From assembly GCA_031428675.1 (NCBI GenBank), contig JANOYC010000107.1, positions 1 through 61,239 of the forward strand: a stretch of DNA of 61,239 nucleotides, written 5' to 3'. The notes beneath the pieces are model-generated. The model had not been told where the DNA came from. It saw only the letters and a list, made by a program, of their open reading frames with translations, and made no database searches. Shown piece after piece: positions 7,783 through 16,593 of this stretch; within the stretch, counting starts at the first letter, position 1, and each line of letters opens with the position of its first letter. Made by a program: the position numbers and the translations under genes. The DNA comes from JANOYC01 sp031428675 (lineage in GTDB: Bacteria > Actinomycetota > Actinomycetes > Actinomycetales > Microbacteriaceae).

Positions 7783-9093
7783 TCACCGCGTCGAGAATCG
7801 CTCCGACACGGCGTCGCCGTGGGCTGGGAGATCTTCGGCCGCGCTGAGCGCCATGAGCCGCTCCGCCACCTCACCGAGCGCCGCCCGGTCGTAGCTGATC
7901 ACTTGCTGCGGGCGCAAGAACGTGTAGGCGCCAAGACCCGACCCGAAGCGCGCCTGTCCCCCGGTCGGCAGGACGTGATTCGAACCGGCAAGGTAATCTC
8001 CGAGACTCACCGGCGAGTGCGGGCCGACGAAGATCGCGCCCGCGCTGTCAATCATTGCCAGCAGCGCATCCGTATCGGCGGTCTGCAGTTCCAGATGCTC
8101 CGGCCCGTAGGCGTTGCTGAACGCGGCAGCGGCAGCGAGACTGTCAACGAGCACGATCGCCGACTGTTCGCCCGAGAGGGCGATTGCTACGCGCTCAGAG
8201 TGTGTGGTCGACTGTGCGAGTTCGTTCAGCACCACGCGAACGGCGTCGGCAAAGGGCTCCGAGTCGGTGACGAGCACTGCGGCCGCGAGTTCGTCGTGCT
8301 CCGCCTGACTGATCAGGTCGGCGGCGACGAAGCGCGGGTCAGCGCTCTCATCGGCGATCACGAGAATTTCGGTGGGGCCAGCTTCTGAGTCGATGCCAAC
8401 AATCCCGCGCACGAGACGTTTGGCGGCAGCGACGTAGATGTTTCCTGGGCCAGTGATGAGTTCCACCGGGTCGAGCCCGAGGTCGTCGACACCGTGTGCG
8501 AGCGCGCCGATGGCACCAGCCCCACCCATCGCGTAAACCTCGTCAACCCCCAGCAGACCGGCCGCACCGAGAATCGTCGGGTGAACTGCACCACCGAACT
8601 GCTTCTGCGGAGGCGAAACGAGTGCAATGGATGCCACGCCGGCGACCTGCGCCGGAACGACGTTCATCACGACACTCGACGGATACACGGCCTTGCCGCC
8701 CGGCACATACAGCCCAACACGATTGACGGGGTGCCAGCGTTGCATGACGCGCGCTCCCGGACCCAGTTCGGTGAAAGCCGGCGCCGGCACTTGGGCAGAG
8801 CTTGCGAGACGCACGCGATCGATGGCCTCTTCAAGCGCTTGGCGCACCATCGGATCGAGCCCGGCGACGGCATCCGCTATTTCTCCAGCGCTGACGCGGA
8901 TCGACGGTGGCCGCACGCCGTCGAGCCGCTCGGCCTGATCGAGCAGGGCTCGCTCGCCGTGCTGGCGAACGTCATCGATCAAAGACGCGGCTACCTCGGA
9001 TGCGGCGGAGACATCCATGGCGGCGCGCGGAATGAGACGGGCGAGTTCGGCGCGAGTAGGCTGGAGGCCCCGGAGATCTATCGAGTGCATCAT
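7783..9093 (-). CDS. hisD: Histidinol dehydrogenase
   Basis: Zinc enzyme that catalyses the last two oxidations of histidine synthesis (L-histidinol to L-histidine, with NAD). The 436-residue cytosolic protein carries the family motifs GPTEILVIADES, SQAEHD (Gln/His metal and base residues) and GDYLAGSNHVLPT. It begins ATGATG; either codon could be used. Other his genes are not in the window, so this is a detached hisD rather than the head of a his operon. It reads divergently from a flavin reductase gene. Confidence 0.97.
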   Translation of the reverse strand: MMHSIDLRGLQPTRAELARLIPRAAMDVSAASEVAASLIDDVRQHGERALLDQAERLDGVRPPSIRVSAGEIADAVAGLDPMVRQALEEAIDRVRLASSAQVPAPAFTELGPGARVMQRWHPVNRVGLYVPGGKAVYPSSVVMNVVPAQVAGVASIALVSPPQKQFGGAVHPTILGAAGLLGVDEVYAMGGAGAIGALAHGVDDLGLDPVELITGPGNIYVAAAKRLVRGIVGIDSEAGPTEILVIADESADPRFVAADLISQAEHDELAAAVLVTDSEPFADAVRVVLNELAQSTTHSERVAIALSGEQSAIVLVDSLAAAAAFSNAYGPEHLELQTADTDALLAMIDSAGAIFVGPHSPVSLGDYLAGSNHVLPTGGQARFGSGLGAYTFLRPQQVISYDRAALGEVAERLMALSAAEDLPAHGDAVSERFSTR

Positions 9094-9102
9094 GGCCTAC
9101 CC

Positions 9103-9108
9103 ATGCTA
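9103..9108 (-). promoter_or_regulatory. Putative -10 box of hisD
   Basis: TAGCAT on the minus strand, 9 bases before the first hisD ATG, giving a predicted start of transcription within a few bases of the ATGATG. Confidence 0.3.
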
Positions 9109-9128
9109 ATTGCTCGCCGGACGCAATC

Positions 9129-9146
9129 CCCGGCGTCGGCGCCGGG
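9129..9146. other. 7-bp hairpin between hisD and flavin reductase
   Basis: CCCGGCG and CGCCGGG around a TCGG loop, in the divergent intergenic gap. It could be an operator-like palindrome acting on both promoters or simply local structure. No protein can be assigned. Confidence 0.35.
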
Positions 9147-9165
9147 ACTAAGCGATGATTGATAC

Positions 9166-9684
9166 GTGCGCATGAATAATCACAACCCGGTGGCGACCTC
9201 CGTCGATAGCCTCGACGCCTTCAAACAGGCGTTCCGTCGGCACGCTGCGGGCGTCGCCGTTGTCACGTCGCTCTCGCCCACCGGATCTCCTGTCGGCTTC
9301 ACGGCCACCTCACTCGCATCGCTATCAGCCGTGCCGCCGACAGCGACCTTCAATATGGCCCAGATCGCCTCGGCGTTTCCGGCGATCACGCCCGGCAACC
9401 GGGTGGCCATTCACATGCTCGGCTCCCGCAATCGCGCGCAAGCGGAACGGATGGCGGCCGACAACGCTGCCCGGTTCGCGGTGGACGACTGGGCGCAGGG
9501 ACCACACGGAGTGCCAATTCTCGACGGCGTGACCGCCTGGATGACCGGGGTGGTTCTCGAGGTTCATCCGGTGCACGCCAACGCCGTCATCGTGGTGCAG
9601 ATCGAAGAAGGTGGACTCGGCGAGCCCGATGACGCGTTGATCTACCACGAGCGAAAGTACCGCGCACCCGGCCTGCACGTCTGA
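9166..9684 (+). CDS. Flavin reductase family protein
   Basis: The 172-residue split-barrel protein belongs to the flavin reductase-like/FMN-binding family (HpaC-type). The segment FRRHAAGVAVVTSLSP followed by GFTATSLASLSAVPP is the FMN-contact signature. Members reduce free FMN or FAD with NAD(P)H and often feed two-component monooxygenases, but no monooxygenase is nearby, so the partner is unknown. The start is taken as GTG at 9166; ATG at 9172 is the alternative, and neither has a clear ribosome site. Confidence 0.85.
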   Translation: MRMNNHNPVATSVDSLDAFKQAFRRHAAGVAVVTSLSPTGSPVGFTATSLASLSAVPPTATFNMAQIASAFPAITPGNRVAIHMLGSRNRAQAERMAADNAARFAVDDWAQGPHGVPILDGVTAWMTGVVLEVHPVHANAVIVVQIEEGGLGEPDDALIYHERKYRAPGLHV

Positions 9685-9697
9685 GACTGGGGCTCGA

Positions 9698-12600
9698 TCA
9701 GCCGAGGCAGTTGGGGCCGAGCAGACTTTTCAATTCGCCGTACAGGTCAGCGCTGACGGTCACGGGATACGGGATCTCGAACATTCGCGCGAGATCGCCC
9801 TTGATGAGCTTGAGTCTCACCTCGTTGTCGCCCGAATGCCGAATGAGCACATCGTTGAGCGCAGTGACCACATCGGTCGTTGCCCGGGCTTCGGGCACCG
9901 AGATGACCAGCGGACCGGAACCGAGGCTCGCGCCGATGTCGGGAGCGAACATGCTCGAGGCATGCATATTCATGCCGTCGTCGCGAATGCTGAGGCGACC
10001 GCGCACCACCACGATGGCATCGTTCACGAGCGCGGGCGAGAACTCCAGGTAGGTCTTGCCGAGGAACATGACGGTCATCTCCGCGCCGAAGTCCTCGACG
10101 ACTGCGAGCCCATACTGGTTGCCGGAGTTGCGGGCGGTGCGGTGCTGCACACCGGTGATCAGGCCAGCGATCGTCACGGTCTCGCCGTCGCCAGCGACGT
10201 CGCCGGTGAGAATCTCGGTGATACTCGCGCTCGTGTGCTTCGCCAGATGCATTTCCAGCCCGGCAAGCGGGTGATCCGACACGTACAACCCGAGCATCTC
10301 CCTCTCGAACGCGAGCTTGTCGCGCTTGGACCACTCCGGTCGTTCGGGGATTTTGTCGGGCTCATCATCGAAGTCGAATATGCCCCCGAAGAGGTCAACC
10401 TGACCGTTTGCTTCGTTGCGCTTCAGACTCACGGCGCTGTCGACGGCGTCTTCGTGGATTTCGAGTAGTGATCGTCGGGTCGCACCGAGCGAATCGAAAG
10501 CGCCCGCCTTGATAAGCGACTCAATGGTGCGTTTGTTCGCGACCTGGATCGGCACCTTGCGGAGGAAGTCGTAGAACGACGTGAACCGCCCCTGCGACTC
10601 GCGCGCTTTGGCGATTGCGTCAACGACCGCATAGCCCACGTTGCGCACCGCGCCGAGACCGAAGCGCACGTCGTTGTTGACTGCGGTGAAGTCAGCCGAC
10701 GACTCGTTGACGTCGGGCGCGAGCACCTTGATGCCCATCCGGCGGCACTCGCTCAGATACAACCCGAGCTTGTCTTTGGAGTCACCGACGCTCGTGAGCA
10801 GGGCGGCCATGTACTCCGCCGGGTGGTTGGCCTTAAGGTAGGCCGTCCAGTAGCTCAGCACGCCGTAACCTGCGCTGTGTGCCTTGTTGAACGCGTAGTC
10901 GGCGAACGGCATCAGCGTGGTCCACAGCACCTCGACTGCGTCAGAGCTGTAGCCGTTGCGCACCATTCCGGCTTCGAAGTCGGCGAACTGCTTGTCGAGT
11001 TCTTCCTTTTTCTTCTTGCCCATCGCCCGCCGAAGAACGTCCGCTTGACCGAGAGTGAAGCCGGCGACCTTCTGCGCGACCGACATCACCTGCTCTTGGT
11101 AGACGATGAGGCCGAACGTCGTGCCGAGGATCTCGCTCAATGGCTCTTCGAGCTCGGGATGAATCGCCTCGATCTTCTGCAGCCCGTTCTTGCGGAACGC
11201 ATAGTTCGTGTGCGAACTCATGCCCATAGGGCCAGGGCGGTACAGAGCGATCACAGCGGAAATGTCTTCGAAGTTGGTCGGCTTCAATTGCTTCAGCAAC
11301 GACCGCATGGCGCCGCCATCCAACTGGAACACGCCGAGCGTCTCTCCCCGGGAGAGAAGATCGTAGGTTTTCGGATCGGCGTCGAGATCGAGTTCTTCGA
11401 TCACGAGTCGGGTGCCGGTGTTCGCTTCGATCATCCGCAGTGCGTCTTCGATAACGGTGAGGTTGCGAAGGCCGAGGAAGTCCATCTTCAGCAGGCCGAG
11501 ATCTTCCAGAGGAGGCTGGTCGAACTGGGTGATGATCGCGCCGTCGTCTTCGCGTCGCATGATCGGGAGCACGTCGATGAGCGGTTCTGCAGACATGATC
11601 ACGCCGGCAGCGTGCACGCCCCACTGGCGCTTGAGATTCTCCAGACCGCGCGCCGTGTCGAACACCCTTGCCGCCTCGTGGTCGACCTCGAGGATTGCGC
11701 GGAAGTCCGACGCTTCCTTGTAGCGGTCGGCACCGGCATCCAGAATCGCGCCCAGAGACATGTCCTTGCCCATCACCGCGGGAGGCATCGCCTTGGTGAG
11801 CTTCTCGCCCACCGAATAGGGCATGCCGAGCACGCGAGCGCTGTCTTTGAGGGCTTGCTTCGCCTTGATCGTGCCATAGGTGACGATCTGCGCAACGCGG
11901 TCGTCGCCGTACTTCTCGGTGACATACCTGATGACCTCGGGTCGACGGCGATCGTCGAAGTCGACATCGACGTCGGGCATGGAGACGCGCTCAGGGTTCA
12001 GGAAGCGCTCGAAAATCAGGCCGTGAGCGAGTGGGTCGAGTTCGGTGATGCCCATCGCGAACGACGCCATCGAGCCGGCCGCAGATCCACGCCCCGGCCC
12101 GACCCGAATCCCCTGCTTCTTCGCCCATTCGATGAAGTCGGCGACGACGAGGAAGTAGCCGGGAAAGCCCATCTGCTTGATGACGTCGATCTCGTACTGC
12201 GCTTGCGCGCGGTGAGCGTCGTCGACGCCGCTGGGAAACCGGCGCTCCATGCCCAGCATGACCTGTTTCTCGAACCAGGAAGCCTCAGTCTCGCCTTCAG
12301 GAACGGGAAAGCGCGGCATTAAATCGCGCTTGACGAAACTGACATCGCAGCGCTCGGCGATCAGGAGCGTGTTGTCGCACGCATCCGGGTGGTCTCGAAA
12401 TAGCTGCCGCATCTGCGCCGCCGACTTGAGGTAGAACTCCTCGGAGTCGAACTTGAATCGATTGGGGTCGTCGAGCGTCGACGCCGACTGCACACACAGC
12501 AGCGCCGCGTGCGCAGTCGCATCGTGGGCGTGTGTGTAGTGGAGATCATTCGTCGCGACGAGGGGAAGATCGAGCTCTTTGGCGAGGCGCAGCAGTTCGG

Positions 12601-13216
12601 ACATCGTGCGGCGCTCGATGTCGATGCCGTGATCCATGACTTCGCAGAAGAAGTTGTCGCGCCCGAAAATGTCGCGGAACTCACCCGCGGCGGCCTTCGC
12701 TTCCTCGTATTGGCCGAGTCGCAGCCTGGTCTGGATCTCGCCACCGACGCATCCCGTGGTCGCGATCACGCCAGCCGAATGCGTGCTGAGCAGTTCGCGA
12801 TCCATGCGGGGCTTGAAGTAAAAGCCCTCGATCGAGGCGAGTGAGGAGAGACGGAAGAGGTTGTGCATCCCCTCGTTGTTCTCGGCCATGAGGGTCATGT
12901 GGGTATATGCACCCGAGCCCGACACGTCGTCGCCGACCTGCCCGGAATTGCCCCAGCGAACTCGCGTCTTGTCGCGCCGCGATGTGCCGGGTGTGATGTA
13001 GGCCTCGGTGCCGATGATGGGCTTGACGCCGACGGCGGTCGCCGATTTCCAGAAGTCGTAGGCCCCGAACATGTTGCCGTGGTCGGTCACCGCGATGGCG
13101 GGCATTCCCTGAGATGCCGCCTCGGCGACGAGAGGTTTCACTCGTGCTGCGCCGTCGAGCATCGAATACTCACTGTGCACGTGAAGGTGCACGAATGAAT
13201 CGTCGTGGGGTGACAC
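9698..13216 (-). CDS. dnaE: DNA polymerase III alpha subunit
   Basis: Replicative DNA polymerase. The 1172 residues comprise a PHP domain (about 1-290), the C-family polymerase core with PDVDVDFDD carrying two catalytic aspartates, a helix-hairpin-helix region and an OB fold. The PHP metal residues look complete (HVHSEYS, VTDHGNM, TGCVGGE, NDLHYTH), as in DnaE1 of mycobacteria, where this domain is the proofreading exonuclease. The start is a GTG with GGAG a few bases upstream, and TAGTCT at 13247-13252 may be its own promoter. It follows rluD, the usual actinobacterial order. Confidence 0.97.
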   Translation of the reverse strand: MSPHDDSFVHLHVHSEYSMLDGAARVKPLVAEAASQGMPAIAVTDHGNMFGAYDFWKSATAVGVKPIIGTEAYITPGTSRRDKTRVRWGNSGQVGDDVSGSGAYTHMTLMAENNEGMHNLFRLSSLASIEGFYFKPRMDRELLSTHSAGVIATTGCVGGEIQTRLRLGQYEEAKAAAGEFRDIFGRDNFFCEVMDHGIDIERRTMSELLRLAKELDLPLVATNDLHYTHAHDATAHAALLCVQSASTLDDPNRFKFDSEEFYLKSAAQMRQLFRDHPDACDNTLLIAERCDVSFVKRDLMPRFPVPEGETEASWFEKQVMLGMERRFPSGVDDAHRAQAQYEIDVIKQMGFPGYFLVVADFIEWAKKQGIRVGPGRGSAAGSMASFAMGITELDPLAHGLIFERFLNPERVSMPDVDVDFDDRRRPEVIRYVTEKYGDDRVAQIVTYGTIKAKQALKDSARVLGMPYSVGEKLTKAMPPAVMGKDMSLGAILDAGADRYKEASDFRAILEVDHEAARVFDTARGLENLKRQWGVHAAGVIMSAEPLIDVLPIMRREDDGAIITQFDQPPLEDLGLLKMDFLGLRNLTVIEDALRMIEANTGTRLVIEELDLDADPKTYDLLSRGETLGVFQLDGGAMRSLLKQLKPTNFEDISAVIALYRPGPMGMSSHTNYAFRKNGLQKIEAIHPELEEPLSEILGTTFGLIVYQEQVMSVAQKVAGFTLGQADVLRRAMGKKKKEELDKQFADFEAGMVRNGYSSDAVEVLWTTLMPFADYAFNKAHSAGYGVLSYWTAYLKANHPAEYMAALLTSVGDSKDKLGLYLSECRRMGIKVLAPDVNESSADFTAVNNDVRFGLGAVRNVGYAVVDAIAKARESQGRFTSFYDFLRKVPIQVANKRTIESLIKAGAFDSLGATRRSLLEIHEDAVDSAVSLKRNEANGQVDLFGGIFDFDDEPDKIPERPEWSKRDKLAFEREMLGLYVSDHPLAGLEMHLAKHTSASITEILTGDVAGDGETVTIAGLITGVQHRTARNSGNQYGLAVVEDFGAEMTVMFLGKTYLEFSPALVNDAIVVVRGRLSIRDDGMNMHASSMFAPDIGASLGSGPLVISVPEARATTDVVTALNDVLIRHSGDNEVRLKLIKGDLARMFEIPYPVTVSADLYGELKSLLGPNCLG

Positions 13217-13246
13217 AGGAACTCCGACCGGTCGAGGGCGCCTTCT

Positions 13247-13252
13247 AGACTA
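13247..13252 (-). promoter_or_regulatory. Putative -10 box of dnaE
   Basis: TAGTCT overlapping the rluD stop codon; a transcript would begin about 23 bases before the dnaE GTG, leaving room for its GGAG ribosome site. It would let dnaE be expressed apart from the dcw block. Confidence 0.35.
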
Positions 13253-14176
13253 ATCTCCGCGCAGCAGCTCGAGTGCCTTCTGGAGGTCTGTCGGGTAGCG
13301 CGTTTCGAACTCGATCGGCTCCCCTGATGCTGGATGCGCGAAGCCGAGCCGCATCGCGTGCAACCACTGGCGCGACAGTCCCAACCGCGCAGAGAGAGTC
13401 GGATCCGCACCATACATGGCGTCGCCAACGCAGGGATGCCGTTGCGCGGCCATGTGCACGCGAATCTGATGCGTTCGACCGGTCTCGAGGTGCACTTCCA
13501 GCAGGGACGCGAAGGGAAATGCCTCAAGGGTGTCGTAGTGCGTAACCGAAGCCTTTCCGTCGGCAGTCACGGCGAATTTCCACGCAGAACTCGGGTGACG
13601 ACCGATCGGCGCGTCAATTGTGCCAGAGAGCGGATCCGGATGGCCCTGAACTACCGCGTGATAGACCTTGGTGACCTCGCGATCGTGGAACGCTCGCTTG
13701 AGCCAGCTGTAGGCGCGTTCACTCTTTGCAACGACCATGAGGCCGCTCGTCCCCGCGTCGAGGCGATGAACGATCCCCGCACGCTCCGCCGCTCCAGACG
13801 TCGATACTCTCACTCCAGCCGCCTCGAGGGCCCCGAGCACCGTCGGGCCGTCCCACCCCTGCGCAGGGTGCGCGGCAACCCCCACCGGCTTATCGATCAC
13901 GATGAGGTCGTCGTCTTCGTGCACGACCGAAAGGCCGGGCACGGGCGTCGCTACCACCCGCGGCGCTTGCTTGGGGATCCATTCCACCTCGAGCCAGCCA
14001 CCGGGGACGAGCCGGTCGGCTTTGCCGAGCACGACGCCGTCAACGCGAACCCCGCCTGCTTCGGCGACGTCGGCGGCGAAACTGCGAGAAAAACCGAGCA
14101 ACTTCGCGAGAGCCGAATCGACGCGTTCACCGGCGAGTCCCTCGGGCACAGGCAAGGTGCGCGATTCGGTGACCAT
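13250..14176 (-). CDS. Ribosomal large-subunit pseudouridine synthase (RluD-like)
   Basis: RluA/RluD-family enzyme that isomerises specific uridines in 23S rRNA. From the ATG at 14176 it has 308 residues: an S4 RNA-binding domain (about 12-75), then the catalytic domain with HRLDAGTSGL, whose Asp is the nucleophile. The frame stays open 14 codons further upstream, but that stretch overlaps lspA. The TGA-C-ATG junction (lspA stop, one base, this start) supports the short form. Which uridine it modifies cannot be told. Confidence 0.93.
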   Translation of the reverse strand: MVTESRTLPVPEGLAGERVDSALAKLLGFSRSFAADVAEAGGVRVDGVVLGKADRLVPGGWLEVEWIPKQAPRVVATPVPGLSVVHEDDDLIVIDKPVGVAAHPAQGWDGPTVLGALEAAGVRVSTSGAAERAGIVHRLDAGTSGLMVVAKSERAYSWLKRAFHDREVTKVYHAVVQGHPDPLSGTIDAPIGRHPSSAWKFAVTADGKASVTHYDTLEAFPFASLLEVHLETGRTHQIRVHMAAQRHPCVGDAMYGADPTLSARLGLSRQWLHAMRLGFAHPASGEPIEFETRYPTDLQKALELLRGD

Positions 14177-14177
14177 G

Positions 14178-14750
14178 TCAGTCGCCAGCGCCGGGAGCTG
14201 CGGACTCGATATCCACATCGCTCCCGCGCTTTCGCCCGTCGAGGCGAGTTCCGCGGAGAGTCAGAATCACAAACAATCCCATGCTTGTCACAATCGCGAT
14301 GTCAGCGATGTTGAAGATGGCCGGGAACGCATACAGCACGAGGTAGTCGATGACGTGGCCTTGCCCGAAACTCGGCTCTCGGAACAGGCGGTCGGCCAAA
14401 TTGCCGAGGTTGCCGCCGAGGAGCAGCCCGAACAGAATCGCCCAACTCCACGAACGGATGCGCGGGGCGAATATGACGATGAAGATCGCAACCGCCGACG
14501 CGATGATCGAGAAGATCCAGGTAGTGCCGTTGCCGATGGAGAAGGCCGCACCGGAATTCTTGACGAATCGAAGCTGCAGGAGCTCGCCGATGAAGGGGAT
14601 GCTCTCGCCGAGCGGAAGATTCGCGACAACGAGCATCTTGACGTACTGGTCAAGCGCGAAGACTGCTAACGCAACGAGGGCCAGTGCGGCGATCGCCTTT
14701 CGGCTGATCGGGGCCGCACTGGCCGACGATGCGGTTGAATTCGCTGGCAA
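14178..14750 (-). CDS. lspA: Signal peptidase II (prolipoprotein)
   Basis: Membrane aspartic protease that cuts signal peptides from lipid-modified prolipoproteins such as the CtaC encoded here. The 190 residues have four membrane helices and both catalytic motifs: NLGNLADR and FNIADIAI, each with its Asp. The only upstream start in frame is TTG at 14750, just after the divIVA stop. No ATG or GTG follows before the first helix, so the TTG start is accepted with some doubt. Confidence 0.94.
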   Translation of the reverse strand: MPANSTASSASAAPISRKAIAALALVALAVFALDQYVKMLVVANLPLGESIPFIGELLQLRFVKNSGAAFSIGNGTTWIFSIIASAVAIFIVIFAPRIRSWSWAILFGLLLGGNLGNLADRLFREPSFGQGHVIDYLVLYAFPAIFNIADIAIVTSMGLFVILTLRGTRLDGRKRGSDVDIESAAPGAGD

Positions 14751-14753
14751 AAC

Positions 14754-15566
14754 CTAGGCGTTTGAGCCGGGCGCCGATGCGAGCACTTCGCTCGAGGCGT
14801 CCAGGTCACGCAGTTGGGCTTCGATGTAGCTTTTGAGCTTCTCGCGGTACTCGTGCTCGAAGGCGCGGAGTTCCTCGATGCGGTGCTCGAGCGCCGTTGC
14901 CTCGCCCTCCAGGCGAGACTTTTCACCCTCTAGGCGGGACTTCTCGCTTTCGAGATTCGACTTGTCGCCCTGCAGCGAGGCCAGCTCCGCCTCCAGCGCG
15001 GACTTCGCGCTCTCCAGGTGCGCCTTCGCGCCTTCGAGAGCCGACTTCTGCTCCTCGAACGCGGCGAGCTGCGTGCGCTGGGTGGCCTCGGCGTCAGCGA
15101 GCAGTCGAGCAGACGTCGCGTGTCCTTCGGCGATGAGTGAATCACGCCTCTCGATACCCTCGCGCACATGCTCTTCGTGCAGTCGGTGGGCGAGCTGCAA
15201 CAGGTTGCTCGTGGCCTGCGGGTCGTTCGGGTCTTGCGGCTCCGTGAACGTGGTCGCTGGCGCAGCTGCAGCCACGGGTGCGGGAGCCGGCTCCGGCTCT
15301 GGCTCCGGCTCCGGCTCGGGCTCCGGCGCAGCGGGCGCCTCGAACGACGCGACGGGCACTGGAGCGCCAGAACTGCGCTGCAGCTCGGCGATGCGGGAGT
15401 CGCTGGCAATGAGCCGCTGGCGCAGTTCTTCGTTCTCTTGGTTGAGACGGCGCAACTCCACGACGACCTCGTCGAGGAAGTCATCGACCTCGTCCTGGTC
15501 GTAGCCCTCGCGGAACTTGGTCGGCTGGAACCGTTTGTTGACTACGTCCTCCGGAGTCAGAGCCAT
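14754..15566 (-). CDS. divIVA: Polar growth/septum protein DivIVA (Wag31)
   Basis: Coiled-coil protein that senses negative membrane curvature and directs polar or septal wall synthesis in Actinobacteria. The 270 residues have the DivIVA N-domain (MALTPEDVVNKRF and the EGYDQDEVDDFLDEV helix), a Pro-Glu repeat linker (about residues 80-100, encoded by a 6-base tandem repeat) and a long coiled coil with recurrent LE-S/G-K units. The start at 15566 has GAGGTGAC just upstream; a longer frame to 15593 lacks one. It lies between yggT and lspA. Confidence 0.95.
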   Translation of the reverse strand: MALTPEDVVNKRFQPTKFREGYDQDEVDDFLDEVVVELRRLNQENEELRQRLIASDSRIAELQRSSGAPVPVASFEAPAAPEPEPEPEPEPEPAPAPVAAAAPATTFTEPQDPNDPQATSNLLQLAHRLHEEHVREGIERRDSLIAEGHATSARLLADAEATQRTQLAAFEEQKSALEGAKAHLESAKSALEAELASLQGDKSNLESEKSRLEGEKSRLEGEATALEHRIEELRAFEHEYREKLKSYIEAQLRDLDASSEVLASAPGSNA

Positions 15567-15685
15567 GACCGTCACCTCAATAACTTTCTTCAACCCGATG
15601 TTTAACGTTGGCTAACGCTAGCAAGTTTTACGACCATCGCCCAAGCGAGCAACGCGAATGTAACTCAGAGTAGCCGCTTGAGTCG

Positions 15686-15988
15686 TCAGCGCCCGATACC
15701 CGACACGATCGAGATCAGCAGGAGACAACCGAGAAGCACGGCGCTCCACGCGAAGTCCAACGACACAGCTCCGAGGCGCAGCGGCGGCAACACGCGCCGG
15801 ACGGCACGAATGGGCGGGTCGGTCACCGTGTAGGTGAGCTCAGCAACAACGAGCGCCACTCCTCGCGGTCGCCACCCGCGCACAAAATTTGACACGAGGT
15901 CGAAAATGAATCGCGCCCACATGAGCACGAGAAATACACCGAGGAGAAATCCGATCACGCCGGTGATCACTGAAAGGGCAGCAGACAT
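15686..15988 (-). CDS. YggT family membrane protein
   Basis: Small membrane protein of the YggT family (DUF165-like name in some lists; function unproven), conserved next to sepF and divIVA in Gram-positive bacteria and thought to help division or envelope assembly. The 100 residues have two hydrophobic hairpins (about 7-28 and 75-97) separated by a basic amphipathic stretch. TAACGT lies 7 bases before the ATG, a leaderless pattern. The position between sepF and divIVA is the main clue to its role. Confidence 0.88.
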   Translation of the reverse strand: MSAALSVITGVIGFLLGVFLVLMWARFIFDLVSNFVRGWRPRGVALVVAELTYTVTDPPIRAVRRVLPPLRLGAVSLDFAWSAVLLGCLLLISIVSGIGR

Positions 15989-15995
15989 CGCTTCG

Positions 15996-16001
15996 ACGTT
16001 A
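15996..16001 (-). promoter_or_regulatory. Putative -10 for leaderless yggT
   Basis: TAACGT with exactly 7 bases to the yggT ATG, in the gap after sepF. Confidence 0.35.
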
Positions 16002-16071
16002 CGGCATTTCGAGACGTGTGCCGACCACCAGGGTGATGGCTACGCGGGCTCGAGGGCGCTTCGCTGACCGC

Positions 16072-16557
16072 TCAGGCCTGCGGGAAGAACGCAGCGTCAA
16101 CTTCGGCGTCGACGTCGGTTCCGTCGCCGCTGACGGCCACGTGAGCCGGCGAAAGCAGAAATACCTTGCTGGTAACCCGCTCGATCTTTCCGTAGAGTCC
16201 GAGCGAAAGTCCGCTCGCGAAGTCGACGAGACGACGGGCATCCGGTTCGGTCATCTGCGAAAGGTTGATGATGACGGGGATACCGTCACGGAAGTTCTCG
16301 GCGATCAGCTGTGCGTCTTTGTAGGCGCGCGGGTGAACCGTGAGGATCTCGTTCATGTCGTTAGCCTGTGCGTTTCGAGTCGGAGTGGCGCGGCGAAGCG
16401 GGGTGACCGGAGCCTTGTTCGCGGCAGCCGACGCGGCGGCTGCCGGCGCACTCTGAGCGCTCGAGGCGACCGGGGCGTTGTGGTTCGAGTTCTCATACTC
16501 GAATTCCTCGTCGGCGAGGCCCAGGTAGACCATGGTCTTGCGCAGTGGGTTAGCCAT
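16072..16557 (-). CDS. sepF: Cell division protein SepF
   Basis: Membrane anchor and organiser of FtsZ in bacteria without FtsA. The 161 residues have an N-terminal amphipathic helix (MANPLRKTMVYLGLA), a variable Ala-rich linker (about 30-75) and the globular SepF domain (about 78-155) with the HPRAYKDA and VIINLSQM strands. A GGAGG site 7 bases upstream supports the start. It is the only obvious FtsZ tether in the window, since ftsA is absent as expected. Confidence 0.95.
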   Translation of the reverse strand: MANPLRKTMVYLGLADEEFEYENSNHNAPVASSAQSAPAAAASAAANKAPVTPLRRATPTRNAQANDMNEILTVHPRAYKDAQLIAENFRDGIPVIINLSQMTEPDARRLVDFASGLSLGLYGKIERVTSKVFLLSPAHVAVSGDGTDVDAEVDAAFFPQA

Positions 16558-16593
16558 TGTGTTGCCTCCAGTGAATTTCGTGCTGGTTCGAGA

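Noticed and set aside
10823..12322. Plus-strand open frame of 499 codons inside dnaE
   Set aside because: Antisense to the well-supported dnaE. The composition mirrors the complement of coding sequence, and there is no ribosome site.
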